From Halobacteriales archaeon QS_5_68_33 (lineage in GTDB: Archaea > Halobacteriota > Halobacteria > Halobacteriales > Haloarculaceae), in NCBI GenBank assembly GCA_003023785.1, contig PXRS01000032.1, positions 1 through 64,000 on the forward strand: 64,000 bases of DNA. The letters run 5' to 3'. The notes beneath the pieces are model-generated. The model saw nothing but the letters and a program-made list of their open reading frames with translations. It had not been told where the DNA came from and did no database searches. The number at the start of each line of letters is the position of its first letter. Within the stretch, counting starts at the first letter, position 1. A program made the position numbers and the translations under genes. Shown here in pieces: positions 43,283 through 51,846 of the stretch.

Positions 43283-43566
43283 ACATGAGTGCAATGCCGC
43301 CTCCCCGAGTCGGACCGGCTACGCTCGACGATGTGCGTCGAGAGCCCCCGGACCGGGCCTCGCCCTTTCAGTCCGCCAGGAGAGCAAGCTCTCCTGAACC
43401 CTGCCTCGCTCCGCTCGGCAGGACGCCAGGAACCGCACCGCGACCGCGAGCCACGCGCCTCGCACCGTTCGGCACGCTCACGGTTCGCTCCGCTCACCGT
43501 TCGCATCGAGGCGTTCCCTTCGGTCACGCCTCGCACCGCTCGACAGCGCGCGCCACGGCGGTCGTC
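43283..43566. repeat. Large intergenic repeat (family 5), copy b, inverted
   Basis: It carries GGGCCTCGCCCTTTCAGTCC, CCGCACCGCGACCGCGAGCC and CGACAGCGCGCGCCACG, which are the reverse complements of copy a words in the opposite order. The two copies bracket the phosphoesterase and helical protein genes in inverted orientation. Copy b also has short inverted words around CAGGAGAGCAAGCTCTCCTG. Confidence 0.7.
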
Positions 43567-43587
43567 TGGAATCGAAACACCACCCTA

Positions 43588-43692
43588 GTGTTTATCACGA
43601 GAGATTCGACGATACCCCGCCAGTCCGGTCCGGAGAAACGCTCTCACCCGGTGACCCGGCCGACTCACCGGTACATGCTCGTGAGAAACACT
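43588..43692. repeat. Family-4 palindromic element, copy a
   Basis: Arms GTGTTTATCACGAGAG and CTCGTGAGAAACACT frame a ~105-bp element with core GGTCCGGAGAAACGCTCTCA and CCGGTGACCCGGCCGACTCA. Copy b at 55804-55902 has the core in inverted orientation. Confidence 0.82.
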
Positions 43693-43763
43693 ACCAACGT
43701 CCCCACCCACGAACCGCGAGGTCGACCCGGACGCTGATACCGTCCGGCGACGAAGGTCCGGCG

Positions 43764-45059
43764 ATGACCGACGACGAACTCGAAAAGCGGGGGGTCGTCA
43801 CGGTCTTTCTGCGCCACGAGGCGGCGGTGCTCCTGTTGCGGCGCAGCGCCGAGGTCGGGTCCGACAGCGGCCAGTGGGGCGGGGTCGCCGGTCACGCGGA
43901 GGGGGACCCGGACGGCGCCGCCCGCCGGGAGATCCGCGAGGAGACGGGCCTCGGTGCGGAGGCGGTGACGCTCGTCCGTGCGGGCGACCCCTTCGAGGCG
44001 GCGGACCCGGACCTGGGGACGCCGTGGGTGGTCCACCCGTTCCTCTTCGACGCGGCGACCCGCGCGGTCGAACCCGACGACGGAACGACGGCCTACGAGT
44101 GGGTTCCGCCGACCGAGATCCGCCGGCGCGAGACCGTCCCGGACCTCTGGGGGTCTTATGACCGCGTCCGACCGACTATCGAGACGGTCCGGAACGACCG
44201 CGAGCACGGGTCGGCGTCCCTCTCCGTCCGCGCGCTCGAGGCCCTCCGCGACGAGGCCGCGCTCGCCGGCGAATCGGGGGACGCGACCGACACCTGGCCC
44301 GCGCTCGCCGACCTCGCGCGCGACCTCGGAAACGCGCGGCCGGCGATGCCGGTCGTCGAGAACCGGGTCAACCGGGCGATGGCCGCCGCGAGCGACGAGC
44401 GGACCGCCGCGGGCGTCGAACGCGCCGCAGGGGACGAGATAGACCGGGCGCTCGCCGCCGACGAGCGCGCCGCGGCGCGCGCGGCCGAGCGACTCCCCGC
44501 GCGGGTCGCCACCCTCTCGCGGTCGGGCACCGTCCACGGGGCGCTCCGCCGGGTCGACCCCGACGCCGTCCTCGTCGCGGAGTCCCGGCCCGGTCGGGAG
44601 GGGGTCGACACCGCCGAGCGCCTCGCCCGCGAGACGACGGCCGACGTGACGATAACGACCGACGCGGCCTTCGCCGGGGCGCTCGCCGACGCCGACGCCG
44701 AGGCGCTGGTCGTCGGTGCCGACGCGGTCCGCCCGGACGGGAGCGTCCTGAACAAGGTCGGGACCCGCGGGGCGACGGCCGCGGCCGCCCGCGAGAAACT
44801 GGAGTGCCTCGTCGTCGCCGCGAGCGACAAGGTCCTGCCCGCGGATGGGGACGAAGACGGTCCCGCTCGCGTCGACCGCGAGGAGCGCGACCCGGCGGCG
44901 GTGTACGACGGCCCGGCCGACGTCGCGGTGGCGAACCCCACCTTCGACCTGACGCCCGCCGACCGCATCGACGCCGTCGTCACCGAGGACGGCGTTCTCG
45001 ACGCTGCCGACGTGCGCGAGGTGGCCGACCGACACCGCGACCGGGCCGGCTGGGACTGA
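43764..45059 (+). CDS. Nudix hydrolase / eIF2B-like fusion protein
   Basis: A 431-residue fusion. Residues ~5-150 form a Nudix domain with the box GHAEGDPDGAARREIREETG (~43-62) after QWGGVA. Residues ~165-431 are eIF2B alpha/beta/delta-like (IF2B): LADLARDLGNARPAMPVVEN, AVLVAESRPGREGVDTAERL, EALVVGADAVRPDGSVLNKV, GTRGATAAAAREKLECLVVA and a C-terminal VANPTFDLTPADRID. IF2B homologues include ribose-1,5-bisphosphate and 5-methylthioribose-1-phosphate isomerases. Fusion with Nudix suggests processing of a nucleoside diphosphate-linked sugar and its ribose phosphate product. The TGA stop is the first triplet of a family-1 element. Confidence 0.88.
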   Translation: MTDDELEKRGVVTVFLRHEAAVLLLRRSAEVGSDSGQWGGVAGHAEGDPDGAARREIREETGLGAEAVTLVRAGDPFEAADPDLGTPWVVHPFLFDAATRAVEPDDGTTAYEWVPPTEIRRRETVPDLWGSYDRVRPTIETVRNDREHGSASLSVRALEALRDEAALAGESGDATDTWPALADLARDLGNARPAMPVVENRVNRAMAAASDERTAAGVERAAGDEIDRALAADERAAARAAERLPARVATLSRSGTVHGALRRVDPDAVLVAESRPGREGVDTAERLARETTADVTITTDAAFAGALADADAEALVVGADAVRPDGSVLNKVGTRGATAAAAREKLECLVVAASDKVLPADGDEDGPARVDREERDPAAVYDGPADVAVANPTFDLTPADRIDAVVTEDGVLDAADVREVADRHRDRAGWD

Positions 45060-45134
45060 TACGGTCGGTTGACTGTGTACCGGTGATTCGCCGGGCGGGC
45101 GAATCCCGGAAATGAGTTACAACCGACTGTATCA
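45057..45134. repeat. Family-1 palindromic element, copy f (both ends are stop codons)
   Basis: It starts TGATACGGTCGGTTG and ends CAACCGACTGTATCA. The first TGA (45057-45059) terminates the Nudix-eIF2B gene. The terminal TCA (45132-45134) is the TGA stop of the convergent PINA-type gene. The entire convergent intergenic space is the element itself. Confidence 0.9.
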
Positions 45135-47075
45135 GGAAGGAACGACGGTGATCGTCTTCCCGCGGTCGATGGCTCGCTCCAGTTCCTCGGCGATGGCCGA
45201 CCCGCGGGAGACCTGCACCTCGCCGCCCCGCGAGACGGTGGCGGTGAAGAGGTAGTCGTCGTCGGCCTGCATCTCGACGGTGTCGCCCTCGTAGCCCTCC
45301 ATCGGGATGAGGACGTGCCGGGAAGTGATCTCGGGGGTAACGACCTCGCCGCCACCGCTGTCACCGGGGCCGCTCGCCCCGCCCGGTCCCCCGCTTCCGC
45401 CGGACCCGCTCCGGCCGCCGGGCTTGTCACTGAACGTCCGCACGTCGATGTCGATGCCCAGCCTGTTCTCCACGTCCGAGATGCGGCCGCCGCCCTTTCC
45501 GATGACCTGCGAGATGTCGTCGTCCTCGACGTACACGACGGCGGTGTTGGGGTCGCGGATCTGCACCTCGACGTGGCCGCGGGCGATAGAGCGGATCTCG
45601 CGCTCGACCTCCTGTTTGGCGAGGCGCTCGGTGCCGCTCTCCTCGCTCTCGGCGTCGCCCAGCGGGACCGTGACGACCTGGCGGTTGAAGGTGTAGATCT
45701 CGTAGGCGGGCCGCCCGGTCTCGAAGTCGGTGATCGTGATGACCGGCCGGGCCAGGTCCTCCTCCATCAGGCCCTCGGGGACCTTGACCTCGGTCGCGAC
45801 GTCGTAGACGGTCTCGATCTCGCCGGCCTCGATGTAGACGACGGTGTCGACGATCTGCGGGATGAGCCCGAGTTCCACGCGGCCGATGAGCCGCTGGAGG
45901 GCGTCGATCCCGCGGGTGGCGTGGACGACGCCGACCATCCCGACGCCCGCCAGTCGCATGTCGGCGAACACCTCGAAGTCGTCGGTCTTCCTGACCTCGT
46001 CGTAGACGGTGTAGTCGGGCCGGACCATCAGAAGCGAGTCGGCCGTCTTGTCCATTCGGCCGCCGAGTTCGGTGTACTGGGTGACCCGCTCGTCGACCTG
46101 CAGGTCGCGGGGTTTCTCCATGGTCTTGACCGCGAACCCCTCGTCGGCGAGATAGCCCGCGACTGCCTGGGCGAACGTCGACTTGCCGGCGCCCGGGGAT
46201 CCGGAGATGAGGACGCCACGCTGGCGTTCCGCGAGGCGCTCGCGCAACTCGTCGGCGTACTCGTAGTCGTCGAGTTCGGTCTCGACGACGGGCCGGACCG
46301 CCGTGATCTCCATCGCGTCCGAGAACGGCGGGCGGGCGATGGCGATGCGCAAGTCCCGGAACTGGACGATGGTCATCCCCGGTTCGTCGAGTTCGACGAA
46401 CCCCTCGGGGGAGGCCCGCGCGCTCTCCTCGACGTCGTGTGCGAGGGATTTGACCGCCGCCTCGGTCATGCGCTCGTCGCCGACCCGCCCGTAGGTCATC
46501 TCGCCGACGGACCCGCGCTTTGCCATCGGTTCCAGCCCCACGCGCAGGTGGACGCTCATCGTGGACTCGTCGAAGAACTCCTCCAGGTCGAGGCGCTCGA
46601 CGTCACGACCGTGGGGTTCGAGGTAGAGCACGTCCAAGCCCTTCGCGCGGGCCACCTCGCTCTGGACGACGTCGCTCGTGACGAGCGTGGCGTCGTACTC
46701 GTCGGCGAGGTCGCGGATGATCGCGTCTGCCTTTCCCTCGCCGGCCTCGGGCTGTTCGGTCTCGGCGGGGCGGCGACCGACGTACTCGACGCTGATCGTG
46801 CCGTCCTCGTGCATGTCGGCGAGGCGCTGGAGCTCTTCGAGACCGTCCCAGCCGCGCCGGCGGCCGTCGTTGGCCTGGGCCTCGAGTTCGCCGACGACTG
46901 CCTCGGGGACGTAGACGGTGGCACCGGCGAACCCCTCGCCGGCCGCCGCCGAGTCCGGGTCGGCGTCGGCGTCGGCTTCGGCGGCTTCGCCGCCTTCTCG
47001 TCGCGCCTCCGGCGCGACGCACTGCTCGGACACGCGGCCATCGACGACCACGCTCGTGTCCGGAAGGATGTTCAT
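45132..47075 (-). CDS. PINA-type ATPase (PIN, PilT-like ATPase, KH)
   Basis: A 647-residue protein. Residues 1-~175 are a PIN domain (MNILPDTSVVVDGRV, VTSDVVQSEVARAKGLDVLY) with an acidic low-complexity insert at ~25-50. Residues ~235-480 are a PilT/VirB11-like ATPase: Walker A VLISGSPGAGKSTFAQAVAG, Walker B-like SLLMVRPDYTVYDEVRKTDD and VHATRGIDALQRLIGR. Residues ~500-560 are a KH domain (DDDISQVIGKGGGRISDVEN). A beta-rich tail follows. The archaeal PINA protein is a Holliday-junction-associated ATPase with exonuclease-like domain. It is likely a hexameric nucleic-acid translocase in repair or recombination. The stop lies in family-1 copy f. Confidence 0.92.
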   Translation of the reverse strand: MNILPDTSVVVDGRVSEQCVAPEARREGGEAAEADADADPDSAAAGEGFAGATVYVPEAVVGELEAQANDGRRRGWDGLEELQRLADMHEDGTISVEYVGRRPAETEQPEAGEGKADAIIRDLADEYDATLVTSDVVQSEVARAKGLDVLYLEPHGRDVERLDLEEFFDESTMSVHLRVGLEPMAKRGSVGEMTYGRVGDERMTEAAVKSLAHDVEESARASPEGFVELDEPGMTIVQFRDLRIAIARPPFSDAMEITAVRPVVETELDDYEYADELRERLAERQRGVLISGSPGAGKSTFAQAVAGYLADEGFAVKTMEKPRDLQVDERVTQYTELGGRMDKTADSLLMVRPDYTVYDEVRKTDDFEVFADMRLAGVGMVGVVHATRGIDALQRLIGRVELGLIPQIVDTVVYIEAGEIETVYDVATEVKVPEGLMEEDLARPVITITDFETGRPAYEIYTFNRQVVTVPLGDAESEESGTERLAKQEVEREIRSIARGHVEVQIRDPNTAVVYVEDDDISQVIGKGGGRISDVENRLGIDIDVRTFSDKPGGRSGSGGSGGPGGASGPGDSGGGEVVTPEITSRHVLIPMEGYEGDTVEMQADDDYLFTATVSRGGEVQVSRGSAIAEELERAIDRGKTITVVPS

Positions 47076-47142
47076 ACCCGCACTTCGGCGTCCCGCCCGG
47101 ATAAGCGCCCGGATAGCCGTCGACGAGTCGCCGGTCGCGGCG

Positions 47143-47667
47143 TCACCCCCAGTGTTCGTTCCCGGTCATCCGCGGGGACTGCCGACCGCCGCGTCCTTCG
47201 TCCGCGGCCGTGTCCGCGACGCGGGGGTGATACGTGCGCTCGCGACGACCGATGTCCTCTGTCTCTTCGGTCTCGAGTTTCTCCCCGAACCAGAGGACGT
47301 TTCCGTTGCAGTCCAGGACGGCGAACTGCCGCCAGCCGAAGTCGGTCGTGTGCGGGGATTTGACCACCTCCACGCCGGCGGCGTCGAGGTCGGCATACAG
47401 GTCCTCCGCGTCGTCAGTGTCGACGTACAGCGGCACCGAACCGCCGATGGTGGCCCCTTTCAACACGGGAAGTTTCTCCGCAAGCGACTCCCGCTCCTGG
47501 AACATCAGCGCGCTGTCCCCGACCATCACCTGCGCCCAGGACGGGTCCGTCTCCCCGTCGGTCGGGAGCGTCGCGACCGGTTCCGCGTCGAAGACGCGCT
47601 CGTACCAGTCGACGGTCGTCTCGACGTCCTCCACCACCAGGTCCGGAGTGATCGAATTCACCGTCAT
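47143..47667 (-). CDS. VOC family (glyoxalase-fold) protein
   Basis: A 174-residue protein with the beta-alpha-beta-beta-beta VOC pattern: ITPDLVVEDVETTVDWYERV, VMVGDSALMFQE, SVPLYVDTDDAEDLYADLDA, VVKSPHTTDFGWRQFAVLDC and NGNVLWFGE. Metal-site residues can be matched loosely (Glu in LMFQE and FGE). Members include glyoxalases, dioxygenases and resistance proteins, so function is open. A C-terminal ~40-residue tail is unusual and basic. It is leftward and stands between the PINA gene and a repeat at 47.8 kb. Confidence 0.85.
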   Translation of the reverse strand: MTVNSITPDLVVEDVETTVDWYERVFDAEPVATLPTDGETDPSWAQVMVGDSALMFQERESLAEKLPVLKGATIGGSVPLYVDTDDAEDLYADLDAAGVEVVKSPHTTDFGWRQFAVLDCNGNVLWFGEKLETEETEDIGRRERTYHPRVADTAADEGRGGRQSPRMTGNEHWG

Positions 47668-47749
47668 CCGTGGTCGACGTGACGGAGTAAATCATAATAA
47701 ATCATTATGATTGCGGCGTCATACATCACGGGAGGTCTGTGGGACGGGC

Positions 47750-47830
47750 GATACGGTCGATGTAGATCATTTCCGGATTTCGTCGAATCGGTCGGCGAAA
47801 TACCGATAAATCGCCAAACCGGCCGCGTCA
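47750..47830. repeat. Family-1 palindromic element, copy g
   Basis: Arms ATACGGTCGATGTAGA and CGCCAAACCGGCCGCGTCA are diverged but the core TTTCCGGATTTCGTCGAATC facing GGTCGGCGAAATACCG is well preserved. The final TCA (47828-47830) is the TGA stop of the histidine kinase gene. Confidence 0.83.
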
Positions 47831-50107
47831 GTCGTCGGTCACCAGCGTTCCGGTGCCGTCCGGTTCGCCGTCGCCCGCGGCCAGGGGCAGTTCGACGACC
47901 GCGACGGCGCCGCGCTCGTCGTCCCCGTGCCCGTCGGACGGGGCCCACTCCGACCTGTCCTCGAACCAGACGTCGCCGCCGTATCGGTCTATCATCAACC
48001 GCACGAAGTAGAGTCCGAAGCCGATCGAACCTGACTCGTCCGACGTGAACGCCTCCTCGAAGATCTCCTTTTTGTACTCGTCTTCGACCCCGGGGCCGTT
48101 ATCGGCGATCTCGACGGTGACGGCGTTGGCTGTGGCGGTGCCATCGACGACGATCTCGACGTGGTCCCGGTCGTTGTGTTCGATGGCGTTACCGAGGAGG
48201 TTCTCGAACACTTCCCCCAGGAAGTCGTCCGCCCGGACCGCCGAGAGGCGGTCGAGGTCGGTCGCGATGTCGATACTGACGTGGTCGTGGCCCCTGCGCA
48301 TCTTGGTTACTTTCTCCGACAGCATCGCGCCGGGATCGACCGCCCGCAGTTCGACCGCCTCGTCGTCGCCGACGACGGTGGTGACGGTACGCACGTTGCG
48401 GGTGAGCGCGGTGATATCCGTGACCCAGTCCTCGATAACGTCGACGTGTTCGCTCGCTTCCCCGTCGACGTGCCCCCGGAGGCCGTCGAGGTGTCCTCGG
48501 ATCACCTGCATCCCGTTGAGCAGGTCGTGTCGAAGGACGCTGTTGAAAAACTCGATCTGCTCGGTGCGCGCCGCCAGGAGTTCGCGACTCTCGCGGAGTT
48601 CCTGTTCGCTCCCGACGCGGTCGAGGGCGTTTTCCGTCGACGACGCGAGGATTTCCGCCAGTCGCCGCTCCTCGTCGGTGAACCCGTCGTGGTCGGGTCC
48701 GGCGCTGATCCCGATGACGCCGTACCCACCGAGCGGATACAGCAGGGACCCGCCGAGGTTCAGCGAGACCTCGCCGGTTTCGACCTCGACGGGGTCCCCC
48801 AGCATCGGTTCGCCGGACTCGAACACCCGCCAGACGTCGCTGTCTCCCGGCCCGACTGTCACCTCGCTACGGGCCAACTGGTCCCCGAACGCCGCCTTGA
48901 GCGACTCGGCGAAGGCCGCTGGACGCAACACGTCGTCCTCGTCGTCGTACAGCATGGCGCCCGAATAGTGGTACCCCAGCAGTTCTTCGGCGGCAGTGAC
49001 CGAGATCTCGAGCACCTCCTCGGGCGTCTCGGCGGCGAGAAACCGCTGACTGACCGACTGGAGTCGTTCGAGCGCCTGTTCGCGCCGTTTCCGGATCGAG
49101 ACGTCCCGGAGGACGACAACCGTCCCGCGAACCCGGTCGTACTGGTCGCTGATCGGGGCGGCGTTCAGGTCGTAGACTTCGACGCCCTCCCCGGATCCCG
49201 CCGTGGCTCCGGGCGGGACGTACTCCCCGTCTTTCGCGGCCGCTCCCAGGATACCGGGCAACAGGTCGTTGACCGGAACTCCCACCGGGTCAGGCTCGTC
49301 GATGAGCATTCTGGCAGCCGGGTTCGTGTCGACGACGACGTCGGAGTCGTCGAGGACGAAGACGGGGTCGTCTATCCGTTTCAGGACCACCTCCGGAGCG
49401 AGCGGTTCGACGTTCAGGAACTCGTATCGAAACAGCGCAAGCGCGATGAGTACCGATTCGGCGGAGTAAAACAGGGTATTGAGACGTAGACCCGGGTGGA
49501 ACTGGATGCCGGCCTCGTAGACCACCGCGCCGACGACGGTGAGCCCGATAGCTCCGGTGATAAGTCCCGTCTGCTTGCGGTACATGTTCCGCGACGAGAT
49601 GAGAAACCGGACGAGGAGTCCGGTCCCCACGAACACGCCCACGTAGGCGGACACTATCGCGACCAGATACGCGATCCCCTCGGTTCGGGTCGGCAACACC
49701 GGGAATGTAAGTCCGTTGACTGTTCTGATCACCACCGGTTTGGTGAACATGTCGACGCCACTGACCGCTGCCATGATTGCGAAATAGCCCAGCAGCAGCC
49801 GGCGACGCCGCCGCGTCAGCCACTCGTCCCGTCCGGTGTAGGTCACCGCGAACAGCAGAAAAAATCCCACCGCGAGAAGCCACAACACGTACTCGGCGGC
49901 CAACAGCAGGTTGGTCGCTGGGGAATCGGGGACGGCGACCAGCGCGGCCAGGCCCAGTCCCACGACCCCCGGCAGTCCGGCGATCCCGGCCAACGGGCGG
50001 GCAGCCGGATGGTCGCGGTGTTTCAGCGCGACGTACGCGACGCCGAGCCCGGTCACGCCGCCGACCGCCAGCGCTCCCCCTATCAAGACGGCAACTGGGG
50101 AAGTCAT
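47828..50107 (-). CDS. 7TM-PAS-GAF sensor histidine kinase
   Basis: A 759-residue kinase. Residues 1-~225 form a seven-helix membrane module of the HisK_N 7TM class (VLIGGALAVGGVTGLGVAYV, FLLFAVTYTGRDEWLTRRRR, MYRKQTGLITGAIGLTVVGA). A PAS domain (~235-345, DDPVFVLDDSDVVVDTNPAA) and a GAF domain (~360-520, ILASSTENALDRVGSEQELR marking its end) follow. HisKA is at ~535 (FFNSVLRHDLLNGMQVIRGH; phospho-His in the RHDLLN motif). The HATPase has FENLLGNAIEHNDRD (N box), VEIADNGPGVEDEYK (G1) and SIGFGLYFVRLMIDRYGG (G2). The ligand is unknown. No response regulator is adjacent. The stop sits in family-1 copy g. Confidence 0.92.
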   Translation of the reverse strand: MTSPVAVLIGGALAVGGVTGLGVAYVALKHRDHPAARPLAGIAGLPGVVGLGLAALVAVPDSPATNLLLAAEYVLWLLAVGFFLLFAVTYTGRDEWLTRRRRRLLLGYFAIMAAVSGVDMFTKPVVIRTVNGLTFPVLPTRTEGIAYLVAIVSAYVGVFVGTGLLVRFLISSRNMYRKQTGLITGAIGLTVVGAVVYEAGIQFHPGLRLNTLFYSAESVLIALALFRYEFLNVEPLAPEVVLKRIDDPVFVLDDSDVVVDTNPAARMLIDEPDPVGVPVNDLLPGILGAAAKDGEYVPPGATAGSGEGVEVYDLNAAPISDQYDRVRGTVVVLRDVSIRKRREQALERLQSVSQRFLAAETPEEVLEISVTAAEELLGYHYSGAMLYDDEDDVLRPAAFAESLKAAFGDQLARSEVTVGPGDSDVWRVFESGEPMLGDPVEVETGEVSLNLGGSLLYPLGGYGVIGISAGPDHDGFTDEERRLAEILASSTENALDRVGSEQELRESRELLAARTEQIEFFNSVLRHDLLNGMQVIRGHLDGLRGHVDGEASEHVDVIEDWVTDITALTRNVRTVTTVVGDDEAVELRAVDPGAMLSEKVTKMRRGHDHVSIDIATDLDRLSAVRADDFLGEVFENLLGNAIEHNDRDHVEIVVDGTATANAVTVEIADNGPGVEDEYKKEIFEEAFTSDESGSIGFGLYFVRLMIDRYGGDVWFEDRSEWAPSDGHGDDERGAVAVVELPLAAGDGEPDGTGTLVTDD

Positions 50108-50159
50108 CGAACAGAGGTCCGTCGTTGCCCGTGATATACTTTACTCCGGAAATGATACT

Positions 50160-50310
50160 AGTGATACTGGCGCCTGTGGTCGGACAGAGGCGGTGTTCCG
50201 CAGTACGGCGGTCCATCATGAGGCCGGATACCGGCCGGCATGGTCCACCACGCCGGTCGCCTGCGCGGCCGTCGTTCGACGGGTCGTTCGTGGGATAGCC
50301 GACCGTATCA
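50160..50310. repeat. Degenerate family-1-like element, partial copy h
   Basis: Only the last ~17 bp, GATAGCCGACCGTATCA at 50294-50310, clearly match family 1. The TCA at 50308-50310 is the TGA stop of the small zinc-ribbon gene. A TGATACTGGCGCC stretch near 50162 may be the decayed other end, giving an atypical ~150-bp interval. Confidence 0.5.
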
Positions 50311-50514
50311 GCGCTCGTCGCTCGCCAGTCCGCGAGCCGCGATCGTCTCGCGACAGACCGGACAGACCGCGACGGTCCGGCCGTCGCGTTCCCGGACCAG
50401 CCAGTCGCCGGTCGCGGGGCTCTCGTGGCCACAGGCCGAACAGTACAGCGTCGTCTTGGGTGGCGTGTCGTCGGGGGGCGGTGCGCGCTCGGTGTCTGTC
50501 GCGGGGACGCTCAT
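50308..50514 (-). CDS. Small zinc-ribbon protein (DUF8106-type)
   Basis: A 68-residue protein. It has a disordered acidic N-terminus, then a single zinc ribbon with CxxC pairs (LYCSACGHESPATGDWLVRE and VCPVCRETIAARGL). The GDW-V-R/ERDGR centre is typical of a haloarchaeal one-domain family, DUF8106. Haloarchaeal small zinc-finger proteins have been linked to stress and motility phenotypes in general; no role for this one is visible. It has its own transcription unit. Its stop is provided by a partial family-1 element. Confidence 0.78.
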   Translation of the reverse strand: MSVPATDTERAPPPDDTPPKTTLYCSACGHESPATGDWLVRERDGRTVAVCPVCRETIAARGLASDER

Positions 50515-50656
50515 TACAACGGGAGTAGGGGCTGGACACTAATAACTCTGTTTTCGACATGTTAGACCGTGACAGAAGGGATCTGAGTCGGTCGACCCCG
50601 CGATGGTGTGTCACAGAAGCGCGGTGGGGACGACCGGGACTGCGGGCCGTGCTCGA

Positions 50657-50736
50657 ACTGTCGGTTGTAAATCAGTTCCGGATGTCGTCGAACCGGTCGG
50701 CGAAATACCGGTAAATCGTTGCAACGGACCGTATCA
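50657..50736. repeat. Family-1 palindromic element, copy i
   Basis: Arms ACTGTCGGTTGTAAATCA and TCGTTGCAACGGACCGTATC with core GGATGTCGTCGAACCGGTCG. The TCA at 50734-50736 is the TGA stop of the agmatinase gene. Confidence 0.87.
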
Positions 50737-51846
50737 GTCGTCGTCGGCCGGCGTCTCGACGCTACCGTTCGGGCCGAGCGGTTCCTTGGGCTTGACCGGC
50801 GAGCCCTCCTCGAGATCGTTCTCGGCCAGTGCCATGCTGCCCATGACCTCGATGATGAGGCGGTTGGCGAAGCCGCTGGTGATGCCGCCGTTGTAGGAGT
50901 TCCGGTCGCTGACGTCGTAGGCGGGCGACACCTCGACGACGTCGAACCCGAAGTCATCGGGGTCGAGCGCCTTGACGACCTCGCGGACCATGTAGATCGC
51001 TTCGCGGGGGATCAGACCGCCGGGTTCGGGTTCACCGGTGCCCGGCGCGTAGGCGGGTTCCATCACGTCGACGTCGAAGGAGACCCAGACGGCCTCGGTC
51101 CCGTCGGTCGCACGCTGGACGGCGTCGGCGACGATGTCGTCCAGGTCCATGTTGCCGACTTCCGTCGCGGTGTACCACTTCATGCCGATGTCGCGCATGT
51201 CCTCGTAGGTGTCGGGCCCGGGCCAGAACCCGCGGGGACCGATGAGGGTGTAGTTGTCGCCGTCCAGGATGCCCTCGTCGTAGACGCGCTTGACCCAGGC
51301 ACCGTGGTCGTACTCGAAGCCGGTCAACCCGTCCTCGCCGGTGTCGGCGTGGCAGTCGAAGTGGATCAGGCCGATGTCCTCGTAGCCGTTGGCCTCCGCC
51401 CAGCCCTTGATGTCGGGGTGGGAGATGGAGTGGTCGCCGCCGATGACGATCGGCGTCGCCTGCTCGCTGATCTCGGAGACGGCGTCTTCGATGTTGAGCT
51501 GGCTCTGACGGGTGTCACCGGGCGAGACCTGCGCGTCGCCGGTGTCGGCGACGCTGTAGGTATCGAACGGGTCGACGCCCGTCTCGATGTTGAAGTGCTC
51601 GTAGGGCGGGGACGGTACCGTCGAGGCCGCCCGCACCGCCCGCGGGCCGTACCGGGTCCCGGGCCGGATCGTCGTCGCCGTGTCCAGGGGCGCGCCCAGG
51701 ATCCCGATGTCGACGTCCTCGTCGTCGAGTTCGTCGCGCTCGACCTCGGGCAGTTTCAGGAACGTCGGGACGCCGCTGAAGATCGGCTCGTTCGCTTCCT
51801 TGTGCTTCTCGCCGTAGATGTCCTCTCCGGACCTCTCGTCTGTCAT
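50734..51846 (-). CDS. speB: Agmatinase / ureohydrolase
   Basis: A 370-residue ureohydrolase. Metal ligands are clear: GGDHSISHPDI (His, ~143), LIHFDCHADTGEDG (DxHxD, ~170), and SFDVDVMEPAYAPGTGEPEP (DxD, ~273). It hydrolyses agmatine (or a related guanidino compound) to putrescine and urea. The family is normally ~310-330 residues; the excess is an acidic N-terminus and a C-terminal tail. The ATG at 51846 is chosen by homology. The shared promoter module lies 70-135 bp upstream. Neighbours include a sodium/solute symporter and the urt transporter, consistent with guanidine/urea metabolism. Guanidinobutyrase is an alternative. Confidence 0.9.
   Translation of the reverse strand: MTDERSGEDIYGEKHKEANEPIFSGVPTFLKLPEVERDELDDEDVDIGILGAPLDTATTIRPGTRYGPRAVRAASTVPSPPYEHFNIETGVDPFDTYSVADTGDAQVSPGDTRQSQLNIEDAVSEISEQATPIVIGGDHSISHPDIKGWAEANGYEDIGLIHFDCHADTGEDGLTGFEYDHGAWVKRVYDEGILDGDNYTLIGPRGFWPGPDTYEDMRDIGMKWYTATEVGNMDLDDIVADAVQRATDGTEAVWVSFDVDVMEPAYAPGTGEPEPGGLIPREAIYMVREVVKALDPDDFGFDVVEVSPAYDVSDRNSYNGGITSGFANRLIIEVMGSMALAENDLEEGSPVKPKEPLGPNGSVETPADDD

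Larger units (their letters stand above)
43131..43763. other. Repeat-rich gene-free interval
   Basis: 633 bp with no supportable gene. It holds the inverted copy of the large repeat (about 43283-43566), then the family-4 palindromic element (43588-43692), then ~70 bp leading to the Nudix gene start. Long open frames here are translations of repeats. Confidence 0.6.
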
